A stretch of DNA of 64,000 nt from the NCBI GenBank assembly GCA_946965045.2, contig OX337234.1:310001-374000 (forward strand), given 5' to 3'. Below are positions 1 to 10,202 of this stretch, one piece after another. Position 1 is the stretch's first letter. Each line of letters starts with the position of its first letter. The notes below the pieces were generated by a model, which saw only the letters and a list, made by a program, of their open reading frames with translations, did no database searches and had not been told where the DNA came from. The translations under genes were made by a program, and so were the position numbers. This DNA is from Epithemia pelagica (lineage: Eukaryota > Bacillariophyta > Bacillariophyceae > Surirellales > Surirellaceae).

Positions 1-318
1 CGTCTTACACGATTCTGCTCCAGATAGATGCAGCGTGAAACTACCACAGACTCATTGAGATTTTTACTTCTTGACGTAGAGTAAATTGCAGATACCAGAA
101 ACTATCAGACTTTTGCATGGCCGGCCCTCGCCAAAAGCTCTCTATCTCTTGGCGATGGCCATGCCCATATTGTGATTGATTGTCTCACTCATTCATCTCC
201 TCCCGTTCTCGATCCCATCATCTCTCCTTATTGGATCTACTATTCTCGATTGCAAGAAGAAATCCTGTTCAGTCTGTTTGGTGCGCGCACAAGACAACAA
301 CCACACTAAAACGAGAGT
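1..318. other. 5' flank of the MYCBP-like gene, no gene seen
   Basis: No convincing coding sequence. Reading frames here are open only by overlap with the first exon of the next gene. The last 150 bases presumably hold its promoter and 5' untranslated region; no clear core promoter motif was found. Confidence 0.4.
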
Positions 319-1387
319 ATGCAGCAACCACAAGCACAACATGCCTCTGGAACAGGTGCCGCAACGCAGCATCCTGCTCCCCACAATTACCACTCCACCA
401 CCACGACAACGGCAACGACAACACCGGCATTGAATTCCTCCGCGTCTCGATTTGCGGCTGCGGCAGCCGCACCGCCCGCAGCGCATTCCGTCTCGCCTCC
501 TTCGCATGCCAGTACTACGACCACTGCCACTGCTGCGGTAAGTGTTTCCCATTATTTGGTGTGGTTTCACATCTTCCTGTTTGGTGTATCATGATGGAGA
601 GCATTGATTGGATTGGAATTTCTGATTCGTTCGTTCTCGACGTCTCTTTTTGGTTCTTCTCTTGTTTGAAATCTACCCTCTGCAGCAATCGCACAACCAC
701 AACAACTTTTCTGCCGCATCTTCTCCCGATGCTGCTGCTCCAGCCGTCAGCAAAAAGGAAGAATTTCGTCGCTTTTTGGAAAAGACGGGTGTTTTAGATG
801 CCTTGACCAAAGTGTTGGTCGGGTTGTACGAAGAACCGGAACGACCGGCCAATGCCGTCGATTATGTGCGACGCTATTTGGGACCCGCCGCCGCAACAAC
901 CAATACTACTAGTACCAACCACAACCACACCAATACGAATACAAGCTTGGCCACTTCCTTGGCAACCGCCGCTGCCGCCACGTCCGCTGCCTCGACAACC
1001 ACCACTGCTACGCCAGCCACCACCACCACAACGACCAATGTCGATGTGGTGGGTTTGCAACGAGAAAATGAAGAATTAAAGGCCCGATTGGAACGACTCA
1101 AACAACAATTGTACGAACGGAATACGAATACTTCAGCTGCAGCGGCTGCGACGAGTAGTGCGAATCCCTCAACCACCACCAATCCTACCAACAACGCCAA
1201 CAACAACAATAATCTTCCGTCTCCCTCCTATCGACATCAAGCGGCCAAGGGAGGAGGTGGCCATTCTCATGGGCATCACCATCATCATAACCACCATCAT
1301 CACAATCGTCACAAACAGCAGCAGCAGACACAAGCTACCAAACAAGCAGCCTCGTCGTCGTCGTTGAAGTCTTCTTCCAGACAATAA
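319..1387 (+). CDS. MYCBP: MYCBP (AMY-1)-like protein with C-terminal coiled coil and His-rich tail
   Basis: Two exons, 319-537 and 686-1387, separated by a 148-bp GT-AG intron (GTAAGT donor, CTGCAG acceptor) in phase 0. The product is about 306 residues. Residues ~96-140 carry the c-Myc-binding-protein signature, including EEFRRFLEKTGVLDALTKVL followed by an LYEEPERP-type segment; in animals this family binds MYC and AKAP partners and occurs in cilia. A coiled coil follows at about residues 190-217 (QRENEELKARLERLKQQLYE). Animal MYCBP is only ~103 residues, so the Thr/Ala/Asn-rich N-terminus and the His/Gln-rich tail (several HHHH runs) are extensions. The start is the first ATG of exon 1; the reading frame is kept across the splice. 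Family assignment is firm. The partner in this organism is unknown. Confidence 0.82.
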
Positions 1388-1707
1388 CACCACCACAATG
1401 TTCAACGAAAGGGGTCTTTGTGTATCATACCTACTACAAAATACAGTGTGTATTCTAGAATTTATAAATCAAGAGCTTTATCACGAGTCGTCGTCTTTTT
1501 CCAACAAACAGCGCATTCTCGTTTATGGTCGCATCATCATGAGCGCTTTTCTTCCTTTGAACTGTGGAGTCTCGTTCTATACTTTGTGGACCTTCTTTGT
1601 TGCGAAAAGAATCCTCTTGACCATCTCGCTCATGTTTAGACAAGTTGAAGACCTTGAGAGGTTTTAGACACATGGACAGAGACTGTTGGAGCACATGGAC
1701 ATGGAAA
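1388..1707. other. Convergent intergenic spacer
   Basis: Lies between the 3' ends of the MYCBP-like gene and the minus-strand PLD-like gene. It should contain both 3' untranslated regions. No other feature seen. Confidence 0.4.
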
Positions 1708-2478
1708 CTAATTGCCATTTGCCTTCCGCTTCTTGTAGGGGTTGACCTTGTCCAACAGGGGCTTGGACTTTTTCGTGATTGAAATTTCTGGCCCCGCCCG
1801 TGTCCACAGGTCGTCAAGCTCTGCCAAAAGGCCCGATGTGTCATAGTCTGGACCAAGAAGCACACCGTGTTTCGTATGACGGAGGCGGGATGCATAGGTG
1901 TAGTTGTACGACCCAATCATGGTTCCAGCAGTGGTCACCATGACGTTCGAATGAGAATACTTGGAGGAATGGCCGACCGCCTCATCTCGACCATATCTCT
2001 TGACGTGTAGACGAGCGACAGCTTTTTCACGGCTGGAATCTTGGCCCACAAACGATTCAAACGTTTCCAGCACCCAGGTCTTGGGGCCTAGAAGAATGTT
2101 CACGTCAAGGTCCGACACGTTGGCGTCCGCATAGTAACAAAGTTCGTCGACTACCATAAAATCAGTGAGGAAGGGAATGGAGATAAAGACCACGGACCTC
2201 TTGGCTGCAGCTTTCAGCAAGTGCACAAACGCGACAAAGGGGTGCTGGTCATGCGCATAGGATGATTCGTCACTGCTGCAAGTCAAGCGAGCTCCCGTAT
2301 GAAGAACAAGGGGTCGGTCGGCGGCGATTTCAGCCTCCTGAGCACTTTCACCGGCGCTTGGGAACAGCCAGTTCCGATTCACAAAACGGCCGTGGTCTCC
2401 AACCCAATCTGCTGCTTCTTGCTATTCTCTCTCGTATGCGAGATCAATAAACTCGTCTGCTTCACAACGGTTGTCCAT
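1708..2478 (-). pseudogene. PLD-like (HKD-family) protein interrupted by one in-frame TAG
   Basis: An ATG at 2478 opens a frame (MDNRCEADEFIDLAYERE) that meets a single TAG at 2422-2424. The same frame then continues without interruption to the stop at 1708, about 256 codons in all. After the stop, the only in-frame start near the front is GTG at 2380-2382. The C-terminal half looks like a phospholipase D-like domain: a hydrophobic strand (VVFISIPFL), a central NILLGP segment, then HSNVMV...IGSYNYT. In the canonical HxKx4D motif, the Lys is Asn here and the Asp is Thr, so it may be catalytically dead even if expressed. A Gln codon changed to TAG is the simplest cause. A Lys/Arg-rich tail (KKRKANGN) could act as a nuclear signal. 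Alternatives are an assembly error or a polymorphic null allele. Confidence 0.6.
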
Positions 2479-3152
2479 GGTTCAAACGCAACCACAACAG
2501 GTTGTTGTAATCACAGTGTGGGGGGATGTCTAGAGCGCGACGCGCGCTCAAAATCCTCGACCGTCACGGAAACGCCTATGGGTCGCCTTAAGTATGGAAG
2601 AAGGAGTATTAGCTATAGAGCAACTTTAGGAATACGGTGGCAAGCAAGCGGATGGTTTCCGGACACAATAATCATTCCCTTTATAGACTACTTATCATAT
2701 TATAGAGTCTCCACTATATATAAGATCTGTTGTTCTGTTCGCCCTACGAGCTCAGTTGGAAAGACGCGTCAATTTCCATGCTCTATGGAAACACAAACTC
2801 CATCATATGTGGATGGAAAAAGACTCCTAAAGAGAACGGCACAACACCGCACAGCATGATTGTTCCTGGCACAACCTGTGTGACCTTTTTTCTCTGTTGT
2901 GAACGAATCCCTAGAGCTATGCATCTCGTTGTTGCATCGGAAACGGGGGTTTTGGGTTTGGTGATGGAATGGATGGATGGTCGTTCGTTTGTCCCCCAAC
3001 AACAACAAGAACAACAACACAGGTGGATGAGATAAACCACCAAAACGGTTTGTCGTCGCCACCACACAATGCGCCGGTACACACGATGAGCTGGTGGTGG
3101 TTATGTTGGTGGGTTGTTGTTGTTGCTTGTTTGTTCTCATTGTCTCGTGGTA
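2479..3152. other. Intergenic spacer between PLD-like and MMAA genes
   Basis: No coding sequence is supported. It holds the PLD-like promoter (right next to 2478) and the 3' side of the MMAA gene. An AT-rich stretch around 2625-2725 contains short imperfect inverted repeats. CAA/TTG runs at 2995-3130 are simple sequence. Confidence 0.4.
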
Positions 3153-5042
3153 CTATGAGGAGGGCGGTTTCTTCTTGGTGGTGCTGCCAGTCTTGTCGTC
3201 GTCGTCGTTCGTCGTCCCCCCAAATACGGTTTGAAACAAGCGTGTGGCGGCCACACGAGCCGGTAATGGTGGATCGTCATTGTCGTTCTTGTCGTTTTGT
3301 TGTTGTTGTGGCGGCAACAAAGTCGTTTGCACATGTTGCTGGACTTGGGCTCCCAAGGCATGCCACATCCAATAGTCGTTTTGGGCCCGGCGTCGCGTCT
3401 CCCACGCACCCGAACGTTGACGATGCGCGGCGACTTGGCACAGGGCCGTCCACAAGTCGGCCAAGCCTTGACCGGTATGAGCACTGACGGTTCGGACGCG
3501 AGGAGAGGAATGGTGGTGGCAACTACTGGAGGACAGCTGCGACGACACGGAGAGGGCAGCTTGATAGTCGGCGGCCGTCGTTTGCGCTACCGATTCCAAG
3601 GCTCCATCGGCCTTGGTGACACAGACGACATCGGCCACTTCCAAAATACCCTTTTTGGCGCCTTGCAAGGCATCGCCACCGCCGGGTGGAATGAGCAACA
3701 GTGTCACATCGGAAACTTGGGAGACGTGGACTTCGGATTGTCCCACTCCCACGGTTTCAATCAAGAGGACGGGAGGTGGTGGTACTACGGATGAGGTCGT
3801 GGTGTTGTTGGACGTGGAGGAATCGGAGGATCCATCAGTCGTCTTGATAGAGTCCGGTCCCTCTTCTGTATTGACGTGGTCCTCCAATCGATGTGCTTGT
3901 TGTTGTTGTTGTTGTTGTTGTTGTGCTTGTTGTTGTTGCAGTTGTGCTTGTGATTCCAATACCGTCGTCAACAGTTGAACGGTATCGTACGTTTTACTGC
4001 CCGCCAAACCTCCCAAGGTTCCGGCCGACGACGGGACGGGTCGAACCAATACAGCCGGGTGACGGGCCAATTGGGGCATGCGCGTGACATCGCCCAAAAT
4101 GGATCCCCCCGATACCACACTGCTCGGATCGACACAGAGGACGGCCAGTTGCAAGAATGATAATGATGATGAGGAGGAGGAGGAATGGGTGGAAGTTCCT
4201 GCTGGATTCAATGTTTCGTCCGACGACGACGACAAGGACGACGACAAGACATGCAATCCCAAGGCTTCAATCAAGGTGGATTTTCCGGCTCCGGGAGGTC
4301 CGGCAATGCCAATCCGCAAGACTTGGCGATTGAGTTGCGGTTTGTATTGGTGTTGTTGGTGTTGTTGTTGTTGTTGTTGAAGATAGAGGAGCAAGGCCGT
4401 GCCTTGAGCTTGTGGGGTCGGTGCGTGACTTTCCAACAAGGTAATGGCTTGCGACAAGGCGCGTCGAAAGGTGGCATACGAATCATACGATACCGAGTCG
4501 TTGTCGTCTGGTGATGATGATACTGAAGATGATTGGGAGGAGTTACTCATCTTCTTGTTGTTGTTGTTGTGGTTGTTGTTGTGGTTGGGGACAGAACCAC
4601 CTGTAAGAAGAAGGACATTGGCCATGGCCCGTGTCGTGGCATGCAAGTGTCGAATTTCATCTTCCTCTTCTTCGTCCTGATTGTTGTCGTTGTTGTTGTT
4701 GGTACGAGGAATTGTGAAAGTTCGAATCCCAGTGTCCCGTTCAAGACGAGCCGTGGTGGTGAATGGTTGTTGTTGTTGTTGTTGTTGCCGCCGTACCATA
4801 CGATCGTTCCAGGCACATTCCAACGGTTCACGCATTCTTCTTCTTCTTGTTGTTCGTTTGGTTTGTTGATCCCATGAAACAGCCGAATCCGAATCTTGGG
4901 GGGACAGTGGTGTTGTTGCTCTAGTAGTAGTTGTGGAATAATAATAATAATGGCAGCGACCGTGTCTCGAGGCATTCGACGACAAGGGAGCCACCACCCC
5001 CCTGGGCCACCACAAATTCCAAGGAGGACAACAAGGCCTCAT
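3153..5042 (-). CDS. MMAA: MMAA/MeaB/ArgK-family GTPase, mitochondrial cobalamin chaperone
   Basis: A G3E-family GTPase that loads and protects adenosylcobalamin on methylmalonyl-CoA mutase. The length is 629 residues from the ATG at 5042; the open frame further upstream has no ATG and runs into a CT-microsatellite leader. The Arg/His/Ser-rich N-terminus with few acidic residues fits a mitochondrial presequence. Family motifs in order: an RRALSQAITLLES helix, P-loop GIAGPPGAGKSTLIEALG (about residue 248), CVDPSS followed by SGGSILGDVTRM, SSAGTLGGLA, ETVGVGQSEV (G3) and TKADG in the NKxD position (G4, Thr replacing Asn). The bacterial and animal proteins are ~330-420 residues. The excess here is Gln/Asn/Ser runs encoded by CAA/CAG, one just before the P-loop and others between the GTPase motifs. 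It appears intact. No partner mutase lies in this window. Confidence 0.88.
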   Translation of the reverse strand: MRPCCPPWNLWWPRGVVAPLSSNASRHGRCHYYYYSTTTTRATTPLSPQDSDSAVSWDQQTKRTTRRRRMREPLECAWNDRMVRRQQQQQQQPFTTTARLERDTGIRTFTIPRTNNNNDNNQDEEEEDEIRHLHATTRAMANVLLLTGGSVPNHNNNHNNNNKKMSNSSQSSSVSSSPDDNDSVSYDSYATFRRALSQAITLLESHAPTPQAQGTALLLYLQQQQQQHQQHQYKPQLNRQVLRIGIAGPPGAGKSTLIEALGLHVLSSSLSSSSDETLNPAGTSTHSSSSSSSLSFLQLAVLCVDPSSVVSGGSILGDVTRMPQLARHPAVLVRPVPSSAGTLGGLAGSKTYDTVQLLTTVLESQAQLQQQQAQQQQQQQQQAHRLEDHVNTEEGPDSIKTTDGSSDSSTSNNTTTSSVVPPPPVLLIETVGVGQSEVHVSQVSDVTLLLIPPGGGDALQGAKKGILEVADVVCVTKADGALESVAQTTAADYQAALSVSSQLSSSSCHHHSSPRVRTVSAHTGQGLADLWTALCQVAAHRQRSGAWETRRRAQNDYWMWHALGAQVQQHVQTTLLPPQQQQNDKNDNDDPPLPARVAATRLFQTVFGGTTNDDDDKTGSTTKKKPPSS

Positions 5043-5742
5043 GGTTGGTTGGTACGATGGAACACTGCCCGGGGTGTCGTTGTACCAGTGCGTGGCGTCG
5101 TGTCGTCTCGTTCGAGTCGCCGCCCCCCAAACTGGGAACCCACAGCGAGAACCAAACCAACGGTTGCCACGCGAGACAGGGCCAATCTCTCTCTCTCTCT
5201 TTCCCTCCCGGATACTCTTCCAGTCACAACAACAACACACACCGAAACCAAACAACAGAACCAACCAGAAAGGCCTCTTTGGTTGTTGTGATCCACACAA
5301 TCCACAAAGGTGAATGAAACATGTGTCCCATCCTGTTGCGCGACCGGGTGTTTCTCGCTCTCCGGTCGCGGAAAGGTCCTCATTTTAAAATGGTTGTTGA
5401 AGATCCATATTATATTATATCAATTATCAATTACTCGTACAAGCAGGATCAATCGTCGAAAGCCTCACCTCTTCGTCAGTTCACAGAAGAACAGGAAGGA
5501 TCCCGAACAGCATGTTGAAGTGGTACTGATGTCTGACAGAAATCCGGTCTCAACCGTCGTGCGTGCGTCTGCCGTCCTTACGTACTATTGTACGTACTCG
5601 TACTCGTTACTCGTACCTCCTACTACTTCTTACTACTCACGATCCACGAGAGCAATATCCAGTCCCACGTCCCGAAATGGGTCGCCCTTCAAGTCAGAAC
5701 AGGCTGAGGTTCGAAAGTTTCGTGAATTGCCACGCACATAGT
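5043..5742. other. Upstream region of the MMAA gene
   Basis: Contains the MMAA 5' leader with a (CT)n tract at about 5188-5202, then sequence with repeated TACGTACTCGTACTC-like units at 5580-5640. No gene is supported; open frames here are short and of simple composition. Confidence 0.4.
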
Positions 5743-6306
5743 TCAATGGTCTTCTCACCGTTCGGACGCTGGCTTGTTGCGTCTGTTGAGGATTGATTAT
5801 TGATTATTGGTCCATTGAAGCGAATGGATGATAGTTAGAGGTGGGACCCGCACCACGGTGCTGCGGATCGGATCCGCGGATCCGCGGTGCGGATCCCTGG
5901 AGCCGCAACGAAAGAGACTGGCGGGTCCGATCCGCGCTACCCGCACCGGGCACTGATTTGGTGCTTTCTAGGTCTGCCTGCCAGTACGTCAAATTTGTGC
6001 AGAGTACATAAAATCCAATAGTAGTGCGGAACTGCGGAACACGCGGGTATTTGGACCCGCGATGGCTGGGATGCGCGGTTAACCTACCCGCATCGATTTG
6101 AGCTCGCGGGTCCAGCCTCTTATGATAGTTCATCTGTCTTCTCCCCGTTCGGACGCTGGCTTGTTGCGTCTGCTGAGGATTGATTATTGATTATCGGTCC
6201 ATTGAAGCGAATGGATGATAGTTCAACTGTCTTCTCCCCGTTCGGACGCTGGCTTGTTGCGTCTGTTGAGGATTGATTATCGGTCCATTGAAGCGAATGG
6301 ATGACA
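5743..6306. repeat. Three direct repeats of about 80-90 bp
   Basis: Copies at about 5750-5836, 6137-6222 and 6233-6306 share the core TTCGGACGCTGGCTTGTTGC and end with TCCATTGAAGCGAATGGATG. The third copy has lost one GATTATT unit. Copies 2 and 3 are almost adjacent; copies 1 and 2 are separated by the MITE-like insertion at 5837-6121. They are non-coding. Confidence 0.8.
5837..6121. mobile_element. MITE-like insertion, 285 bp, flanked by a 9-bp direct repeat
   Basis: A GC-rich block with terminal inverted repeats: AGAGGTGGGACCCGC on the left and, as the complement of the right end, AGAGGCTGGACCCGC (13 of 15 match). ATGATAGTT occurs immediately left (5828-5836) and right (6122-6130), consistent with a target-site duplication. 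The interior has nested GGATCCGCGG palindromes and no coding frame. The TIR style resembles small non-autonomous hAT elements, but the duplication length (8 or 9 bp) cannot be fixed because of shared bases. It differs from the TIR of the large hAT element at 54-61 kb. Confidence 0.6.
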
Positions 6307-6777
6307 GCAGACTCTTTGGTTGTGTGCGTTGTGCTCGTTTGTGGATGCAGATGATTCCTGCTTCTTTCTTACACAGCATCATCGACCGCGCAACCAAAGA
6401 ACAACCTACGTCTCTCTCTGCTAGATCGTGGATCATCTCCTTGGAAGTGCTCCGTCACACTGCGTGTTATGTCATCCTCTGTTATCATTCTTATCGGTGG
6501 GAGGACGAGAGAAGTTTCCAGAAACAGTGTCCATTCCAGCTCATCCTCCTCCTCTTTGATCTTGGATAGAATAATACCCTTGGGACACCGAGGGGGGTGG
6601 CAAGCACTTGTGCAATCAAACTGTAACCACAACAACAACAACCCAACAAGACCCGAACAAAGAAAGAGAGTCGCCCATTGATTGGCCAGAAGAGAACGAG
6701 AACCCTTTTGTGTGTTCACCGTTGTCTCTCTCTTTTTCTCAGTACTACAAAACAAAAACCACAACCACCACCGCACC
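6307..6777. other. Promoter/5' leader region of the hybrid histidine kinase
   Basis: No gene is supported. The final ~100 bp before the ATG at 6778 is CT-rich followed by an A/C-rich leader ending in CACCATG, a favourable initiation context. Confidence 0.4.
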
Positions 6778-9700
6778 ATGTCGTCATCGTCGTCGTCGTC
6801 CCAAGCAACCACCACCACCACGACAAGGAGCTCACCACCACCTTCTTCTCCTCCTCCTTCTTCTCATGGTCCTCGCCAACGGCGTGTCTTTACCAAGGCC
6901 GACTTGGCCGTTTTGGACTTGGTCCAACATCCCATTCACATTTTTGATGTCCAACACAAGCTCATGTGGTGGGCCAATCATGCCGCCATTCAAACCTTGT
7001 GGCAGGCGAGCAGTTTGGAGGAATTGCTGGCGCGCGATTTTGGATCCGACATGAGCTTGGCCACCGAACGACGCTTGCAAGAATACCTTCGACGCTTTCA
7101 ACAACACGAAGCAGAAGAAGCAGCACAACCAGAAGACGAATCCACGAGTCGTAGTACTAGCAAAACAACAACGACAGTCATTCGCGATCAATGGACCTTT
7201 TATCCCAACAATGGACAATATCAAGTCACGGCCCAATTGTCCCTCTCTCCCATTTACATTCAAAATGATGACGATCCAAATCAAGAGCCTTATATGGCAC
7301 TGTTGAATGAATCGGATTTGCATTCCTTGCTCGTGCAACCCAACCAAGAAGCACCACAACAAGAAGCACCACAACCGCAAGAAGCACAATGGACTGCGAT
7401 GCAGGGTGAGTCACCATCCTCCACCCTACCCACAACCACAGCCGAGGAGGACGATCACAATCCTAGTACTACGACTACTACTTCCAGTGTTGGTTCCACT
7501 CCTACGACTTGTTGTAGCCCAAAAGACGAGACCCCGCAGCAAGTCGTGGCCGCCCAAGGCTTGCGCGGTGTGGAACTGCTGCGGCATTTGCCCGTGGCCG
7601 TGTCGCAATTTACCGTGCAAGGCCGGCTCATGGATCAAAATCCTCAAGCCCAACATTGGTTTGGAGATATCCCGGACGACAATAGCAACCCAAACCAAAC
7701 ATTTGAATCGGACTGGCATGGCCGCTTTGTCTGTCCCGAGTTGGCCCAGCAAGTCTTGCAAGCCGTTCAACAAGGACGCGAGACGCAAGTCGAAGCCCAA
7801 CAGTATTATTGGACGACTACGACTACTAGTAATAGTACGGAGGACGACACTTCCGTATCCCCCAAACACTCACAACCTCAACGAGTCCGATCCAAGGGAT
7901 GGTTTGCCTTGGAGGTCCGACCCTGGCAAGATCCCGTCACTCTTCAACCCGTCCTCTTGTACAGTGCCGTGGACGTCACTCAAGTTCGACAGGCCCAGGA
8001 AGCGGCTCAACACGCCAATGCCGAAAAATCTCAACTCTTGGCCGTTTTGGCGCATGAAATCAAGACACCCTTGCATCAAATGGTGGGCTTTATCGACCTC
8101 TTGCTCGATAGCAGTAGCAGCAGCAGTACCAATCACACCAATGACAACACTGCGGCAAGTTTCAACCGCGTGTCCAGTCCGTCCTCAGCATCCGCATCGC
8201 TCCAATCGTCCAAACTCCAACGAAGAAGTACGCATGGTTCCATGAACGACTTGCTCTTGGCGGCAGCCACCGCTGCTGCCGCAACTTCTTCCTCCTCCTC
8301 CACAACAAATTCCTTGCAGTCCGAATCCGCCGACCAGTTGCCCTTGGTTCCTCGTCCCGAACCTTCGTCGTCGTCGGTCTTGTCGGAGGAACAATTGGAA
8401 TTTGTCCAGTGTTTGCAAACCAGTTCCGTCTCCTTAATGACCATTATCAATCATGTGCTTGAATTTACCAAGTTGGAAGCGGGACAAGTCGAACTGCAAG
8501 AGGTAGGTACTTGCTGCCAGCGTTGGCAGGATGCTAGAGCAACGACATGTGTGTGGGGACCTTGTCTCATTCTGCTACTGGTTGCCTTTTATGTGTGTGT
8601 TCCTTGTGTTTTGAAAAAACCGATACCAATAGATCCCCTTTGATCCACGGGGTGTTTGCGAAGGTTGCATGGAAGTCGCACGATCCATGGCGGATAAGAA
8701 GGGTTTGGCCCTCCATTTGCACCATGACTCAACAACAACGCCATTACCACCACAACTCCACAGCGACGACCAAGCCTCCATGAAGAGTGCCGACCACCGG
8801 CAGTCCTCCCGCCGAAAAAGTCTAATGCCCAATGGTGTCCTGGGAGATCCCAACCGGATACGACAAATACTCTTGAACCTCTTATCCAATGCCATTAAAT
8901 TTACCGACCAGGGCAGCATTCGCTTGACGGTTCGGACCCTGTCCTACGAAACCGACCACAACCAGCAGCAGCAACAACAACAAGTCCTCGAATTTGTCGT
9001 TCAAGATACCGGCATTGGGATTCGTCCCCAAGATGTCACTCACATTTTCAAAAAGTATACGCACGCTCCCTCTCATGACAGTGTAGCCATGGAATCGGGT
9101 GGAACGGGTTTGGGATTGAGTATTTGTCATACCTTGGCCGAGGCCATGAATGGGACATTGACGGTCGACAGTGAATGGAAGGTGGGCTCCACGTTCACCT
9201 TGCGTATCCCCGTACGCATGGACCGAGGTCCGACTCCTCCTCTGGTCATGGAGGATAAGGCGAGTGCCTATGGTCCGGAGGAGGAACAGCCATTCCAACC
9301 ACAGCAATCCTCATCACCGCCCACCCAAAAGTCAACTTCGTTGTTGCGGCGCGAACCACAACAACAACAACGTCCTCTACGTATATTGGTTGTGGAAGAC
9401 AACAAAATGAATCAAAAATTGATTCGCGCCATGTTATCACGAGCTCTTTCCAGTAGGGACACGATTACGATTGTGGACAATGGGCAAATGGCAGTCCATG
9501 AATTGCAACGACTGCGTCCTTCGCCAGCACCCGGTGCTGCACAGGACGACAACAACATCGACGACATGTCGTCGTCGTGTCCGTATGATTTGGTCTTTAT
9601 GGACATTCAAATGCCCGTTCTCAATGGGTTGGATGCCACCCATCAAATCCGAACCGCGTTGGGGTGGAGCCCCGAGGACTTGACCATTGTCGGAGTCACG

Positions 9701-9841
9701 GCCAGTTTTCAAACCGCCGACCGGCAGCTGTATGTGGCCGCTGGAATGAACAATTGCATTGGCAAACCCGTACGATTTCACGTTCTCCAAAGCATTGTGC
9801 AACAAGTGCGACAGGAGCGAAACGAGAAACAAGATATATAG
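6778..9841 (+). CDS. Hybrid sensor histidine kinase: PAS-like, HisKA, HATPase, receiver
   Basis: Two exons, 6778-8502 and 8633-9841, with a 130-bp GT-AG intron (GTAGGT donor, CAATAG acceptor) in phase 0, giving about 977 residues. The join restores LQE/IPFDPRG, the usual sequence after the dimerisation helices. Domains in order: Ser/Thr/Pro-rich N-terminus; PAS-like domain (~45-100, VQHPIHIFDVQHKLMWWANH); a second PAS-like region (~255-420) ending in TQVRQAQEAA; HisKA with LAVLAHEIKTPLHQM, phosphoacceptor His426; HATPase_c with an N box (LLNLLSNAIKF), G1 (DTGIGI) and G2 (GGTGLGLS); receiver with LVVEDNKMNQ, phosphoacceptor Asp899 (VFMDIQMPVLNGLD) and the GKP Lys loop. No membrane segment was seen, so a soluble sensor is likely. 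The phosphorelay partner is not in the window. A Ser/Ala-rich insertion of ~95 residues splits the two HisKA helices. Confidence 0.9.
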
Positions 9842-10202
9842 CGATGCTCGATCGAAGCCAGACCAATGATCCTGCATTGTCAGGGGTATTTGTGGAACAG
9901 TGAACGTGGAGAGTGCTCGGCTCTGCACCTCCATGGTGGTGGCAGTCGCGTACCTCTGTTTCTTCCATACGGATTGGTATGTGCCCGTCTCAGAGTCGGA
10001 AGAAAAAGGTGCGTCCATTTCCATTCGGAGTGCATACTCTATACACTCCTTCGGAGCGAACCAAAAGCTCGCCAATACAGAGTCTCCGGTGAGAGAAAAC
10101 CGCAGCGGAGGCTGTGTGGGACGTTTCCTCGCTTCATACTCCACAACATTGTGACAGCTCTTGTGGCCAGGTACCAGTTTCATTATTATTATCATCCCAA
10201 CC
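9842..10202. other. Tandem intergenic spacer
   Basis: Holds the 3' end of the kinase gene and the promoter of the next plus-strand gene. An imperfect inverted repeat (CTCCGAAGGAGTG-like) lies near 10025-10060. No gene seen. Confidence 0.4.

Noticed and set aside
180-797. Plus-strand 205-codon frame spanning the MYCBP exons
   Set aside because: It overlaps the MYCBP gene in another frame, crosses its intron and has no domain or codon bias.
3893-4700. Long plus-strand frames of Leu/Val/Cys (e.g. LVVVVVVVVVL)
   Set aside because: They are the antisense of CAA/CAG runs in the MMAA gene and have no other support.
4711-4731. GTTCGAATCCC resembles a tRNA T-arm
   Set aside because: It lies within the MMAA coding sequence and no acceptor stem, D-arm or anticodon arm can be folded around it.
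5837-6121. GGATCCGCGG repeats considered as a CRISPR-like or origin-type array
   Set aside because: Too short and palindromic, with no regular spacers; explained better as the interior of a MITE.
6369-6821. Minus-strand 150-codon frame with an acidic start
   Set aside because: Overlaps the kinase 5' region; the Asp run is the antisense of the TCG/TCA Ser run. No homologous features.
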